From Oscillospiraceae bacterium (GTDB taxonomy: Bacteria; Bacillota; Clostridia; Oscillospirales; Oscillospiraceae), in assembly GCA_022800755.1 (NCBI GenBank), contig JAAWQX010000018.1, forward strand, positions 1 through 42,230: a stretch of DNA of 42,230 nucleotides, written 5' to 3'. The translations under genes and the position numbers were made by a program. This document shows, piece by piece, positions 23,708-32,020 of this stretch (position 1 is its first letter; each line of letters begins with the position of its first letter). The notes below the pieces were generated by a model. It made no database searches and was not told the origin of the DNA. It saw only the letters and a list, made by a program, of their open reading frames with translations.

Positions 23708-24523
23708 ATGCGCACAGCTATCGTACAAATGTCCGTCACGGCGGACAAGGCGAAAAATCTTGCCCATGCCCGTCAACTGGTGCGGCAGGCGGTGCAAACC
23801 GGGGCGGATGTGGTCATTTTGCCGGAAATGTTCGTGTGCCTGTATGAAAACAGCGCCTTTACCCAAAACGGAGAGGAAGCGGGCGGAACGGTCTGGCAGT
23901 GCTTGTCGGATATGGCCCGGGAGAACGGCGTGTACCTTGTGGGCGGCACGTTCCCGGAGCGGGATGGGGCGAATTTATATAACACCTGCTTTGTGTTCGA
24001 CCGGGCGGGCGGTCAAATCGCCCGGCACCGGAAGATGCACTTGTTCGACGTGGACGTGGAAGGCGGCCAGCGGTTCAAGGAATCGGACACGTTTACGTCG
24101 GGCAGAGATGTTACGGTATTCGACACAGAATTCGGCAAACTGGGCGTTTGCGTGTGCTTTGACATGCGGTTCCCGGAACTGGCACGGCTCATGGCTTTGG
24201 AGGGGGCGAAGGCGGTATTCGTCCCGGCGGCGTTCAACATGACCACCGGACCGCTGCACTGGGAAGTGATGTTCCGTTCCCGGGCGGTGGATAATCAGGT
24301 GTTCACCGTCGGCTGCGCCCCGGCCCGGGATGAGACGGGGCCCTATGTGTCCTACGGCAACAGCATCGCGGCGGACCCCTGGGGCAAAGTGCTGGCCCGG
24401 GCGGAAGAGAAAGAAACGATCCTTACTGTGGAACTGGATCTGTCCGAGGTGGAGCGCACCCGGACCCAACTGCCCCTGCTGTCCGCCCGGCGGACGGATT
24501 TGTACACACTGGAGCGAAAGTGA
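23708..24523 (+). CDS. Nitrilase-superfamily carbon-nitrogen hydrolase
   Basis: A 271-residue cytoplasmic amidase of the Nit2/omega-amidase branch. The catalytic triad is visible: Glu in VILPEMFVCLY at about 40, Lys in RKMHLFDVDV at about 112 and Cys in GVCVCFDMRFPEL at about 151. Omega-amidases turn alpha-ketoglutaramate-type amides into the acid and ammonia; related members act on other small amides, so the substrate is inferred. The ribosome site AAAGGGGA lies before ATG 23708. It is followed ten bases later by the pentapeptide-repeat gene. Confidence 0.9.
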   Translation: MRTAIVQMSVTADKAKNLAHARQLVRQAVQTGADVVILPEMFVCLYENSAFTQNGEEAGGTVWQCLSDMARENGVYLVGGTFPERDGANLYNTCFVFDRAGGQIARHRKMHLFDVDVEGGQRFKESDTFTSGRDVTVFDTEFGKLGVCVCFDMRFPELARLMALEGAKAVFVPAAFNMTTGPLHWEVMFRSRAVDNQVFTVGCAPARDETGPYVSYGNSIAADPWGKVLARAEEKETILTVELDLSEVERTRTQLPLLSARRTDLYTLERK

Positions 24524-24532
24524 GCGGATGCC

Positions 24533-25138
24533 ATGCCGGAACAAATGCTGTTAGCCGCGCTTTCCGCGGCGGACGGGGAACTCGAATATGCCCGATTCAC
24601 CGGCGAGCGCATTGCGGACGGACGGTTTTACGGCGCTGAATTTCGGTCCGTGGAGTTCGTGGACTGCGTGTTTACCGGGTGCAATCTGGCGAATACCGGG
24701 TTTTATCACTGCACCTTTACAGCCTGCGATGTGTCCGGCTGCAATTTGTCGGACAGCTATTGGAAAAACTGCGTTCTGACCGATTGCAAAGGCGACCGGG
24801 CAAATTTTTCCGGCGCGCGCTTCCGGGATACCCGGCTGACGGGCGGGTCGTTTTTCTTCGCGGGGTTTTCCAAAGCTGTGTTTGACGGCTGCCGTCTGGA
24901 AAACGCCCTGTTCCGGGAAGCGGCATTCCCGGAGGTGAAGCTGAAGAAGACCCGGCTTCACGGTCTGGACCTGACCCGCGGGGATTTTTTCCATACGCCG
25001 CTGAAAGGGATGGACTTGTCCGATTGTGAGCTTGCGGGCTTGATGGTCTCCGAGACGTTCTCGGAACTGAAAGGCGCGAAAGTGTCCTACGGGCAGGCTG
25101 TGGACATTGCGGCCCTGCTTGGCGTGAAATTTGAATAA
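24533..25138 (+). CDS. Pentapeptide-repeat protein
   Basis: 201 residues with the A(D/N)LxX periodicity of pentapeptide-repeat proteins, which fold as a right-handed square beta-helix. Repeats run from about 30 to 180: FYGAEFRSVEF, CNLANTGFYHC, CDVSGCNLSD, ANFSGARFRD, LSDCELAGL. Cysteine is frequent in the repeats (ten or so). Some family members protect DNA gyrase from quinolones or microcins, but most have no known role, and nothing here points to gyrase. It lies immediately after the nitrilase gene and ends at a terminator. Confidence 0.88.
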   Translation: MPEQMLLAALSAADGELEYARFTGERIADGRFYGAEFRSVEFVDCVFTGCNLANTGFYHCTFTACDVSGCNLSDSYWKNCVLTDCKGDRANFSGARFRDTRLTGGSFFFAGFSKAVFDGCRLENALFREAAFPEVKLKKTRLHGLDLTRGDFFHTPLKGMDLSDCELAGLMVSETFSELKGAKVSYGQAVDIAALLGVKFE

Positions 25139-25140
25139 AA

Positions 25141-25174
25141 AAGACACAGCGGAATATCCGCTGTGTCTTTTTGT
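25141..25174. terminator. Intrinsic terminator between convergent genes
   Basis: The 13-bp stem AAGACACAGCGGA/TCCGCTGTGTCTT with loop ATA is followed by TTTTTGT. Confidence 0.88.
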
Positions 25175-25188
25175 GTTGTTAAGTTGGA

Positions 25189-26586
25189 TCACACCGCCGG
25201 GATGGTCAGTACTTGACCGGGCTGCAGATCGTTGGGGTTCTTCAAAATGCCGCGGTTGGCCTCGTAGATATTGCTCCACTTGGTCGCATCGCCGTAGACA
25301 CTCTGGGCGATTTTGCCCAGATAATCGCCAGACTGAACAGTATAGCTACCGCCGGCCACGGGTTTGGTGGGTACGGTCGGGGTAGTGGGGACTACGGGCG
25401 CGGTGGCGGTCACGGTGCCGGTGCTGGCCTGGGCGGTGGCACCGGCGCTGCCGCGCAGGATGTTATAGCTGGTGCGCGCGGTCTTGTTTGCGCTGGCCAG
25501 GGACAATTCCGTCCAAACCACGCTGTCGTAAGGCAGAATGGCCATCTTACGGTTGGTGATGTCATAGAACACGGTGTACTGGGTGTAACCGGGGGCCTGG
25601 CCGACGGCCTTGCCGTCTTCGATGTTTTTATAGTGGTACAAGCCGGTGATATCTTCTTTCACCACGTTGGAAGCCGTTGCGAACAGCTTGCCGCCCCGGG
25701 CGAGCATATCCTTGCTGGGAATCTGGCTGCCGCCGTCCGCGGCGTAGCGCCACATGGCGTTGCGGATGAAGCGGTTCAAAGATGTATTTGCGGCGGGGAA
25801 CGCGCGGTCAGCGGTGCCGGCCTTACCGGTCACGGTGACGCCCTTCATGGTGATGGAGTTGATACCCTGTGCCCGCAGCTCGGGAGAATTGCCGATGTAA
25901 TCAGCGAGATTTTCCAGCTGGTCGGGATAGCTGGGGGAGTTGGTCATCACGCCGATGGAATCATACACGGTGTACACGCCGGGATTCTCAGGATCGCCGT
26001 TTTCCATGACGATGGTCTTGCCGTTGGCGTCCACGAACACCAGATGCATGGTAGCGGAGAGTTCAGAATAGGGGATGCCGTCCACATGGATGGCCTTCAC
26101 GAAAGTCTTTTCCGCCAAGGCAATGACTTCGTCCACGTCCTTGCACTGGGCCAGGAACCAGGTGAGCGCTTCCATGCCGGAGACAAGGTTATAGCCCTCG
26201 GGGGCCTCGTCGCCGGGGTAGGAGGTACCCTCGCGGTAGTCCTGCAAGCCGCCCACCAGGCCGGAATCGTTCATGCCGTCTAGCAGCGCCAGAGAATCGC
26301 CGAAGGACATACCGATGACGGTATGGGCCGGGGAGACGTCTCCGGTGGTGAAATGGATGGCCTGGCCCTTGGGATAGCTTACCAGGTAAGACGGGTCGAT
26401 CATGGAGTTGCCCTCACCGAAAACATTGAAAGCGTCATCCATATCGCAGGTACGGAACCAGAAATGGTCACCTTCCGCGCTGGTCAGTTCCATGCTGGAG
26501 CACGCCAGAGCGGGTACCTGTAAAGCAAACAGCATTACAAGCATCATGACGAATGCCAGCAAGCGGATGGATTTTGAGTGTCTCAT
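25189..26586 (-). CDS. Secreted choloylglycine-hydrolase/PVA-type Ntn hydrolase with LysM
   Basis: Linear-amide hydrolase of the choloylglycine hydrolase / penicillin V acylase / acid ceramidase-like group. 465 residues. The signal peptide (RHSKSIRLLAFVMMLVMLFALQVPALA) ends exactly before a Cys, giving mature CSSMEL. Cleavage would expose the N-terminal nucleophile Cys. Arg and Asp at +16 and +19 from it (WFRTCDMD) fit BSH Arg18 and Asp21, and an Asn sits in MTNSPSYPDQ as BSH Asn175. The last 50 residues are a LysM peptidoglycan-binding domain (YTVQSGDYLGKIA... VLTIPAV) after a Pro/Thr linker. So it is an exported, wall-bound amidase. Bile salts, penicillin-like or N-acyl amide substrates cannot be told apart. 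ATG 26586 has AGGAG upstream; 26613 has none. Confidence 0.9.
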   Translation of the reverse strand: MRHSKSIRLLAFVMMLVMLFALQVPALACSSMELTSAEGDHFWFRTCDMDDAFNVFGEGNSMIDPSYLVSYPKGQAIHFTTGDVSPAHTVIGMSFGDSLALLDGMNDSGLVGGLQDYREGTSYPGDEAPEGYNLVSGMEALTWFLAQCKDVDEVIALAEKTFVKAIHVDGIPYSELSATMHLVFVDANGKTIVMENGDPENPGVYTVYDSIGVMTNSPSYPDQLENLADYIGNSPELRAQGINSITMKGVTVTGKAGTADRAFPAANTSLNRFIRNAMWRYAADGGSQIPSKDMLARGGKLFATASNVVKEDITGLYHYKNIEDGKAVGQAPGYTQYTVFYDITNRKMAILPYDSVVWTELSLASANKTARTSYNILRGSAGATAQASTGTVTATAPVVPTTPTVPTKPVAGGSYTVQSGDYLGKIAQSVYGDATKWSNIYEANRGILKNPNDLQPGQVLTIPAV

Positions 26587-26743
26587 GATAAAATCTCTCC
26601 TTTTTGCGTCCATTATAACGCAGTATTGGATATTCCTTCCTAAGGATACTTCATCGTTCGTTAAATGTCAAGTGAATAAAAGCGGAAATCTGTATGATTT
26701 TTGCAAATGTTTTTGAATAAAAGACGGGATTTTTTCATACGTC

Positions 26744-26777
26744 AGAAAAAACGGAGACAGCAAATGCTGTCTCCGTT
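26744..26777 (-). terminator. Terminator of glnS
   Basis: The stem AACGGAGACAGC/GCTGTCTCCGTT with an ATTT loop (minus strand) is followed on the minus strand by TTTTTT. It lies 10 bp past the glnS stop. The rest of 26587-26743 is AT-rich with no gene or clear motif. Confidence 0.8.
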
Positions 26778-26787
26778 TAAATGCTGT

Positions 26788-28476
26788 TTAGGGCTTGAAG
26801 CTATCTTTCAGGGCAACAGAGCGGTTAAACACTAGATGCCCGGGCTTTGCGTCCCGGTTATCCAGGCAGAAGTAGCCCTGCCGCATAAACTGATAACCTT
26901 CAGCAGTTTTACCCTTTTCCGGCATCGGCGCTTCCGCAAGTCCGGCTTCCACCTTGCAGCCGGTGAGGATTTCCAGGCTGTCGGGATTGAGATAGTCCAA
27001 AAAGTCTTTATCGCCGCCGTCGGGATCGGGATCAAAAAACAGATTGTCGTACAGCCGTACTTCCGCATCTACGGCGGTGGCGGCGTCTACCCAATGGATG
27101 GTAGCACCCTTGACTTTCCGCCCGTCGGCAGGATTGCCGCCCCGGGATTCCGGGTCATACTCCGCCAGGACCTCGACGATGTTGCCGGCGCCGTCCTTCA
27201 CGCAGCCGGTGCAGGTGATGAGATACGCACCCTTGAGACGGCACTCCGCGCCGCCGGGAGTGAGCCGCTTGTATTTGGGGATCGGCTCTTCCATGAAGTC
27301 GTCGGCTTCGATATACAAATGCCGGGAGAAACAGATTTGCCGCTCGCCGTCCTCGGGGCGCAGGGGGTTATTTTCCACGGGGAGCAGTTCAGACTGCCCC
27401 TCTGGGTAGTTGGTGATGGTAAGCTTGATGGGCCGCAGCACGGCCATGACCCGCTTCGCGTGTTCGTTCAGGTCTTCCCGGAGACAGTGTTCCAAAAATC
27501 CATACTCCACAGTAGAAGTCACCTTAGACACGCCGTTGCGGGCGGAGAAATTCCGAATGGAAGCGGGGGTATACCCTCTGCGGCGCAGGCCAGACAGGGT
27601 GGGCATCCGGGGGTCATCCCAGCCAGAGACCCGGCCATCCTCCACCAATTGCCGCAGCTTGCGCTTGCTCATGACGGTATAGTTGATGCCCAGCCGCGCG
27701 AATTCGATTTGCCTGGGCTTATGGTAGGGGATGGACACATGCTCCACCACCCAGTCATACAGCGGCCGGTGGTCCTCAAATTCCAGGGAGCACAGGGAGT
27801 GGGTGATGCCCTCCAGCGCATCTTCGATGGGGTGGGCGAAGTCGTACATGGGATAAATGCACCATTTGTCCCCCTGCCGGTGGTGGTGGGCGTGGTTGAT
27901 GCGGTAAATGACCGGGTCACGCATATTAAAATTGCCGGACGCCAGGTCGATTTTTGCCCGCAGGGTATACTTGCCGTTGGGGAATTCCCCGGCGCGCATC
28001 CGGGTGAACAGGTCAAGGCTTTCGGCAATGGGCCTGTCCCGCCAGGGGGAGCGGGCGGGGGTATTCACATCGCCCCGGTATTCCCGGAACTCTTCCGGGG
28101 TCAGCTCGCACACATAGGCCAGACCTTTTTGAATGAGCTCCACGGCGTAGTCATACATTTTATCGAAATAATCCGAAGCGTAGTAGAACCGGTCGCCCCA
28201 ATCGAAGCCCAGCCAGTGGATATCCTCCCGGATGGCGTCGACATACTCCACATCCTCTTTCGACGGGTTCGTGTCGTCCATACGCAGGTTACACAGCCCG
28301 CCGAACTTCTCCGCGGTGCCGAAGTCGATGCAAAGGGCCTTGCAGTGCCCGATGTGCAGATACCCGTTGGGTTCCGGAGGGAACCGGGTGTGTACCTTCA
28401 TCCCCGCGTACTGCCCGCCGGGGGCGGTATCTTCCTCGATAAACGCTTCAATAAAATTGCTGGTGGTCTCTTCCAT
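26788..28476 (-). CDS. glnS: Glutaminyl-tRNA synthetase
   Basis: Charges tRNA-Gln with glutamine. 562 residues, class I. The HIGH motif is PNGYLHIGHCKAL at about 38-50, the MSK motif VMSKRKLRQL at about 270, and the C-terminal anticodon-binding beta-barrels fill the rest. Start ATG 28476 has GGAAGG eight bases upstream; the longer frame to 28506 begins inside the promoter -10, so it can be ruled out. A real GlnRS in this lineage is notable, since many Firmicutes use GatCAB instead. It has its own promoter (28505-28533) and terminator. Confidence 0.97.
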   Translation of the reverse strand: MEETTSNFIEAFIEEDTAPGGQYAGMKVHTRFPPEPNGYLHIGHCKALCIDFGTAEKFGGLCNLRMDDTNPSKEDVEYVDAIREDIHWLGFDWGDRFYYASDYFDKMYDYAVELIQKGLAYVCELTPEEFREYRGDVNTPARSPWRDRPIAESLDLFTRMRAGEFPNGKYTLRAKIDLASGNFNMRDPVIYRINHAHHHRQGDKWCIYPMYDFAHPIEDALEGITHSLCSLEFEDHRPLYDWVVEHVSIPYHKPRQIEFARLGINYTVMSKRKLRQLVEDGRVSGWDDPRMPTLSGLRRRGYTPASIRNFSARNGVSKVTSTVEYGFLEHCLREDLNEHAKRVMAVLRPIKLTITNYPEGQSELLPVENNPLRPEDGERQICFSRHLYIEADDFMEEPIPKYKRLTPGGAECRLKGAYLITCTGCVKDGAGNIVEVLAEYDPESRGGNPADGRKVKGATIHWVDAATAVDAEVRLYDNLFFDPDPDGGDKDFLDYLNPDSLEILTGCKVEAGLAEAPMPEKGKTAEGYQFMRQGYFCLDNRDAKPGHLVFNRSVALKDSFKP

Positions 28477-28504
28477 CTTTTTCACCTTCCTAATCGGTAT
28501 CGCC

Positions 28505-28533
28505 ATTATATACAGTTTTTTCCCATTTTACAA
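28505..28533 (-). promoter_or_regulatory. Promoter of glnS
   Basis: On the minus strand TTGTAA (28533-28528), a 17-bp spacer, TATAAT (28510-28505). It leaves a leader of about 22 bases before ATG 28476. Confidence 0.75.
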
Positions 28534-28559
28534 TAGGAAACTGCAAATGCCTTTGCCGG

Positions 28560-28588
28560 TGGACAAACGCGGGGAAATCGTGTATGAT
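28560..28588 (+). promoter_or_regulatory. Promoter of the PMT-type glycosyltransferase gene
   Basis: TGGACA at 28560-28565, a 17-bp spacer, TATGAT at 28583-28588, divergent from the glnS promoter. Confidence 0.7.
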
Positions 28589-28611
28589 ATGCACCATAGG
28601 AGCGAATGTGT

Positions 28612-30375
28612 ATGGTTTACTTGACATATATCTGTCCGATCTTACTGGTTTTGTTCGTTATCCTGCTGGCCTACCGCTTCGCGGCGGCGCTGGCGGAGCA
28701 TAGAGCAGGCCCGGCGGACCGGGAATATGGCATGACCCGCCGGGATGGGCTAATCCTCACGGTCATCACGCTCGCCTATGCCCTGCGGGCGTTCTGGGGC
28801 CTGGGCGACACTGCCGCGCCCCAGACCTTTGCCCATTTCAGCGGTAACGGCGACTGTGTGACGCTGGAATTGCAGCAGCCGTCCCAGGTGGACGAGGTGC
28901 TGTTTTATACGGGTCTGAACACCGGGAATTATACCCTGTCCATCTCCAACGACGGCGAGCGCTTCACTGACCTTGCCCCCATAGAGCAGAAATATTCCGC
29001 CCTGTTTGCCTGGCAGACGGCGGAAACAGAGCCGTTTTCCTGCCGCTATGTGCGTCTGACCGCCGACCGGGAATTGTACTTAGGCGCGCTGGTGCTGCGA
29101 AACGCAGGGGGGGAAGCGTTGCCACTGAGTGCGTCGGACGAAAACGGCGCGGCCCTCATCGACGAATCGGAAGTGGTCCCGGCGGAACCGACCTACCTCA
29201 ACAGCACCTATTTTGATGAGATCTACCACGCCCGCACGGCCTATGAGAATATCCAAAACGTCTACCCCTACGAGACTTCCCACCCGCCGCTGGGCAAACT
29301 GATTTTGTCCATCGGTATCCGGCTGTTCGGCATGACGCCCTTTGGCTGGCGGAGCATGGGGACGCTGGCAGGGGTGCTGATGCTGCCGGTGATGTACGCG
29401 TTTTTGAAGCGCTTGTTCGGGAATACACCGCTGTCAGCCTGCGGCACGGTGGTGTTCGCCTTTGATTTCATGCACTTTGTCCAGACCCGTATCGCCACCA
29501 TTGACAGCTATGCGGTGCTGTTCATTTTGCTGATGTATTATTATATGTACCGCTTCGTCACGGAACGGAAACTGCGGTGCCTGGCCCTGTCCGGCGTCGC
29601 GTTCGGCCTGGGCGCGGCCAGCAAGTGGACGTGTATCTATGCCGGCGCGGGGCTGGCGGTGATTTGGCTGCTGCACTGGGTGCTCCGCTTAAAAAAGGGG
29701 CGGGACTTCCGTGCTTTGGCGGAAAACATCCTGTTTTGTCTGGTGTTTTTCGTCCTGATTCCCGGCGTGATTTACTACGCCAGCTACTACCCCTACGGCA
29801 AAGCCATCGGCCTTTCCGGACCGGGGATGTATCTGGAACCCCAATACGCCAAGCTGGTGTGGGACAACCAGGTCTCCATGTTCACCTATCACGTGGGCGT
29901 GAATGCTACCCACCCCTATTCCGCCCGCTGGTACCAATGGCTCTTTGACGCCCGGCCGATTTTGTACTATCTCCATTACGGCGAGGGCACAAAATCCGCC
30001 ATTGCCTGCTTTGTCAGCCCTCTGCTGTGCTGGGGCGGACTGTTCGCCATGCTGGGCATGGGATATCTGGCATTGTGGCGGCGGGACAAAAAGGCGGGCT
30101 TCCTCCTCATCGGATATCTTGCCCAGCTGGTGCCGTGGATGTTCATTAAGCGCATCACCTTTACGTACCACTACTTTGCCTGCACTGTCTTTTTAGTACT
30201 GGCGGTGTGTTATGCGCTGGATGTCCTGCGGCGGACGGGAAAACAGGGGAAATATGCCATGTACGCTGTGGCGGGGGTATCATTGTTGCTGTTCGCGGCC
30301 TTCTGCCCGGTGCTCACAGGGACGGAAACAGGTCTGACAACGTACCTGAAATGGTTTCCCTCCTGGCCAATTTGA
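28612..30375 (+). CDS. PMT-family (GT39) glycosyltransferase with extracytoplasmic insert
   Basis: A 587-residue integral membrane glycosyltransferase of the protein O-mannosyltransferase type (GT-C fold). After the first two spans (about 4-22 and 45-62) there is a roughly 100-residue beta-rich insert (residues 75-175) like a discoidin (F5/8-type C) domain, then the catalytic acidic loop with STYFDEIYHARTAYE, followed by HPPLGKLILSIG. Ten or so hydrophobic spans follow. Such enzymes move mannose from a polyprenyl phosphate to proteins or glycolipids outside. ATG 28612 has AGGAG nine bases upstream; the in-frame ATG at 28606 is too close. It lies 58 bp before rpiB. Confidence 0.86.
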   Translation: MVYLTYICPILLVLFVILLAYRFAAALAEHRAGPADREYGMTRRDGLILTVITLAYALRAFWGLGDTAAPQTFAHFSGNGDCVTLELQQPSQVDEVLFYTGLNTGNYTLSISNDGERFTDLAPIEQKYSALFAWQTAETEPFSCRYVRLTADRELYLGALVLRNAGGEALPLSASDENGAALIDESEVVPAEPTYLNSTYFDEIYHARTAYENIQNVYPYETSHPPLGKLILSIGIRLFGMTPFGWRSMGTLAGVLMLPVMYAFLKRLFGNTPLSACGTVVFAFDFMHFVQTRIATIDSYAVLFILLMYYYMYRFVTERKLRCLALSGVAFGLGAASKWTCIYAGAGLAVIWLLHWVLRLKKGRDFRALAENILFCLVFFVLIPGVIYYASYYPYGKAIGLSGPGMYLEPQYAKLVWDNQVSMFTYHVGVNATHPYSARWYQWLFDARPILYYLHYGEGTKSAIACFVSPLLCWGGLFAMLGMGYLALWRRDKKAGFLLIGYLAQLVPWMFIKRITFTYHYFACTVFLVLAVCYALDVLRRTGKQGKYAMYAVAGVSLLLFAAFCPVLTGTETGLTTYLKWFPSWPI

Positions 30376-30433
30376 TTGACGGGACGGAAAAACGGTTATA
30401 TAATACGGTAAAGCAAGAAAAGGAGCGGTGACC

Positions 30434-30877
30434 ATGATAGCATTGGGCTGTGACCACGGCGGATTTGCATTGAAGCAGGAGATCATGAAGCATTTGGATG
30501 ATCGCGGGCTGGCTTATAAGGACTACGGCACCTACACGGAGGAAAGCTGCGATTACCCCATCTATGGCGAGGCGGTGGGCCGCGCGGTAGCGTCGGGGGC
30601 GTGCGAACTGGGCATTATCATCTGCGGCACGGGCATCGGCATTTCCATGGCGGCGAACAAGGTCAAGGGTGTGCGCGCGGCCTTGTGCGGGGACTGTTTC
30701 AGCGCGGAAATGACCCGGAAGCATAACGATGCCAATGTTCTGGCCCTGGGCGCCCGGGTGGTCGGTCCGGGGCTGGCGCTGAAGATCGTGGACACCTTTT
30801 TGGACAACGAATTTGAGGGCGGCCGCCATGCCCGGCGTGTGGCGCTGCTGAATGAGATAGAAAGCGGGAACGAATGA
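30434..30877 (+). CDS. rpiB: Ribose-5-phosphate isomerase B
   Basis: Interconverts ribose-5-phosphate and ribulose-5-phosphate in the pentose phosphate pathway. 147 residues. The RpiB/LacA/LacB family motifs are present: GCDHGGFALK at the N-terminus, SCDYPIYGEAV, CGTGIGISMAANK with the catalytic Cys, and TRKHNDANVLALGAR. ATG 30434 has AGGAG eight bases upstream. The stop overlaps the next gene by four bases (ATGA). Allose-6-phosphate isomerase is a possible alternative within the family. Confidence 0.95.
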   Translation: MIALGCDHGGFALKQEIMKHLDDRGLAYKDYGTYTEESCDYPIYGEAVGRAVASGACELGIIICGTGIGISMAANKVKGVRAALCGDCFSAEMTRKHNDANVLALGARVVGPGLALKIVDTFLDNEFEGGRHARRVALLNEIESGNE

Positions 30878-31974
30878 AGTACGGCAAAAAAGATGTATAC
30901 CCCGTCAAACGCAAGCGCAATTGGGTCGTGATCCCGGTGCTTGTGTTGGTGCTCCTGATCGGCAGTTTTCTGCTGCTGTTCACGTCGCTGCAAAAGTATA
31001 TCGTGTATGGCCAGGGGCGGTTACAGGTGGTGCTGCCGTTCATGGAAGAAGAGGCGGTGGTGAACAACGAGACCATCGACACCTACCGCCCGGCGGTAAA
31101 CGCATCGCTGGTGCTGGACGGCTATGATTACTCCGCTGTGCGCACGGATGCCGGCGTTGGGCTTTCCACCATGAAAGCCATTTACGTCCCGGCCACGGAA
31201 CTGACGGATACGGGCCTGATGAATTACGTGAACCGGCTGGAGATCAACAACGCCAACGGCCTGGTGCTGGAACTCAAGCCCCAAAGCGGCCAGCTTGCCT
31301 ACGCCTCCGGCGTGGAAATGGCCCGGGCCTATGGCCTGAACGGCTCGTTTGACCTGGCGGGACAGGTATCGGCCCTGAAAGAGCGGGACATCTATCTGGT
31401 GGCAGACTTGGCCTGCTGTGTGGATGATCTGCTGGCCTCCCGCAATACCAACTTGGCCCTGAAGACCCAAACCGGGGAGGTATACCGTTCGGAAGCGGGC
31501 ACCTGGCTGGACCCATACAGCCCCGATGTGCGTGCGTATTTGTCCGATTTGTGCCTGGAACTGGCTGATATGGGCTTTGATGAAGTCCTGCTCACCTACG
31601 CGGCTCACCCGGAGGCGACGGACTTGATGTACAGCCAGGAGATGACCACGCCGCCGGACGCGGTATCTACTGTGTCCAGCTTTGCCATCGCCATGGAAAA
31701 GGCTGTGGGAGACAGCATCAAGCTGTCTCTGCGCTGCTCTGCGGATGCGCTGCGCAACGGCGTGGGCGTGAACGGGCAGGACATGGACCTGATGTTCCGG
31801 GTGTTTGACCGTGTGTACTGCGCCAGTGAGCGGGCCAGTATTGAAAACGACCGGGCCTTGGCCTTGAGCTATATGGAAGAAGAGGTCCGCTTTGCCGACC
31901 GCTTTGTCCCCATTGCCTATACAGCCTTGGGCGATAATAGCTGGCTGCTGCTGACCTGGAAGACGGAAGAATAA
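30874..31974 (+). CDS. Membrane-anchored putative glycoside hydrolase (DUF4015-like)
   Basis: 366 residues. A basic N-terminus (KYGKKDVYPVKRKRN) precedes one membrane span at about 19-40, so the bulk is outside. The C-terminal region (about 95-360) reads like the DUF4015 / glycoside-hydrolase-like TIM barrel, with GLVLELKPQSGQLAY, a repeated pattern of hydrophobic strands, and LDPYSPDVRAYLSDLCLELADMGFDEVLL. The catalytic acids are not assignable by eye. It overlaps rpiB by four bases and ends at a strong terminator, so the PMT-rpiB-DUF4015 genes are probably one unit. Confidence 0.72.
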   Translation: MKYGKKDVYPVKRKRNWVVIPVLVLVLLIGSFLLLFTSLQKYIVYGQGRLQVVLPFMEEEAVVNNETIDTYRPAVNASLVLDGYDYSAVRTDAGVGLSTMKAIYVPATELTDTGLMNYVNRLEINNANGLVLELKPQSGQLAYASGVEMARAYGLNGSFDLAGQVSALKERDIYLVADLACCVDDLLASRNTNLALKTQTGEVYRSEAGTWLDPYSPDVRAYLSDLCLELADMGFDEVLLTYAAHPEATDLMYSQEMTTPPDAVSTVSSFAIAMEKAVGDSIKLSLRCSADALRNGVGVNGQDMDLMFRVFDRVYCASERASIENDRALALSYMEEEVRFADRFVPIAYTALGDNSWLLLTWKTEE

Positions 31975-31977
31975 AAA

Positions 31978-32010
31978 ACCACGCCTTGCATGTGCAAGGC
32001 GTGGTTTTTA
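31978..32010. terminator. Bidirectional terminator
   Basis: A 13-bp stem ACCACGCCTTGCA/TGCAAGGCGTGGT with a two-base loop, A-run before and T-run after, lies between convergent genes. Confidence 0.88.
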
Positions 32011-32020
32011 TTTAGAATCC

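Noticed and set aside
25213-26283. Plus-strand frame of 356 codons rich in Gly and His
   Set aside because: Antisense shadow of the Ntn hydrolase gene.
26836-28536. Plus-strand frame of 566 codons
   Set aside because: Antisense shadow of glnS without family features.
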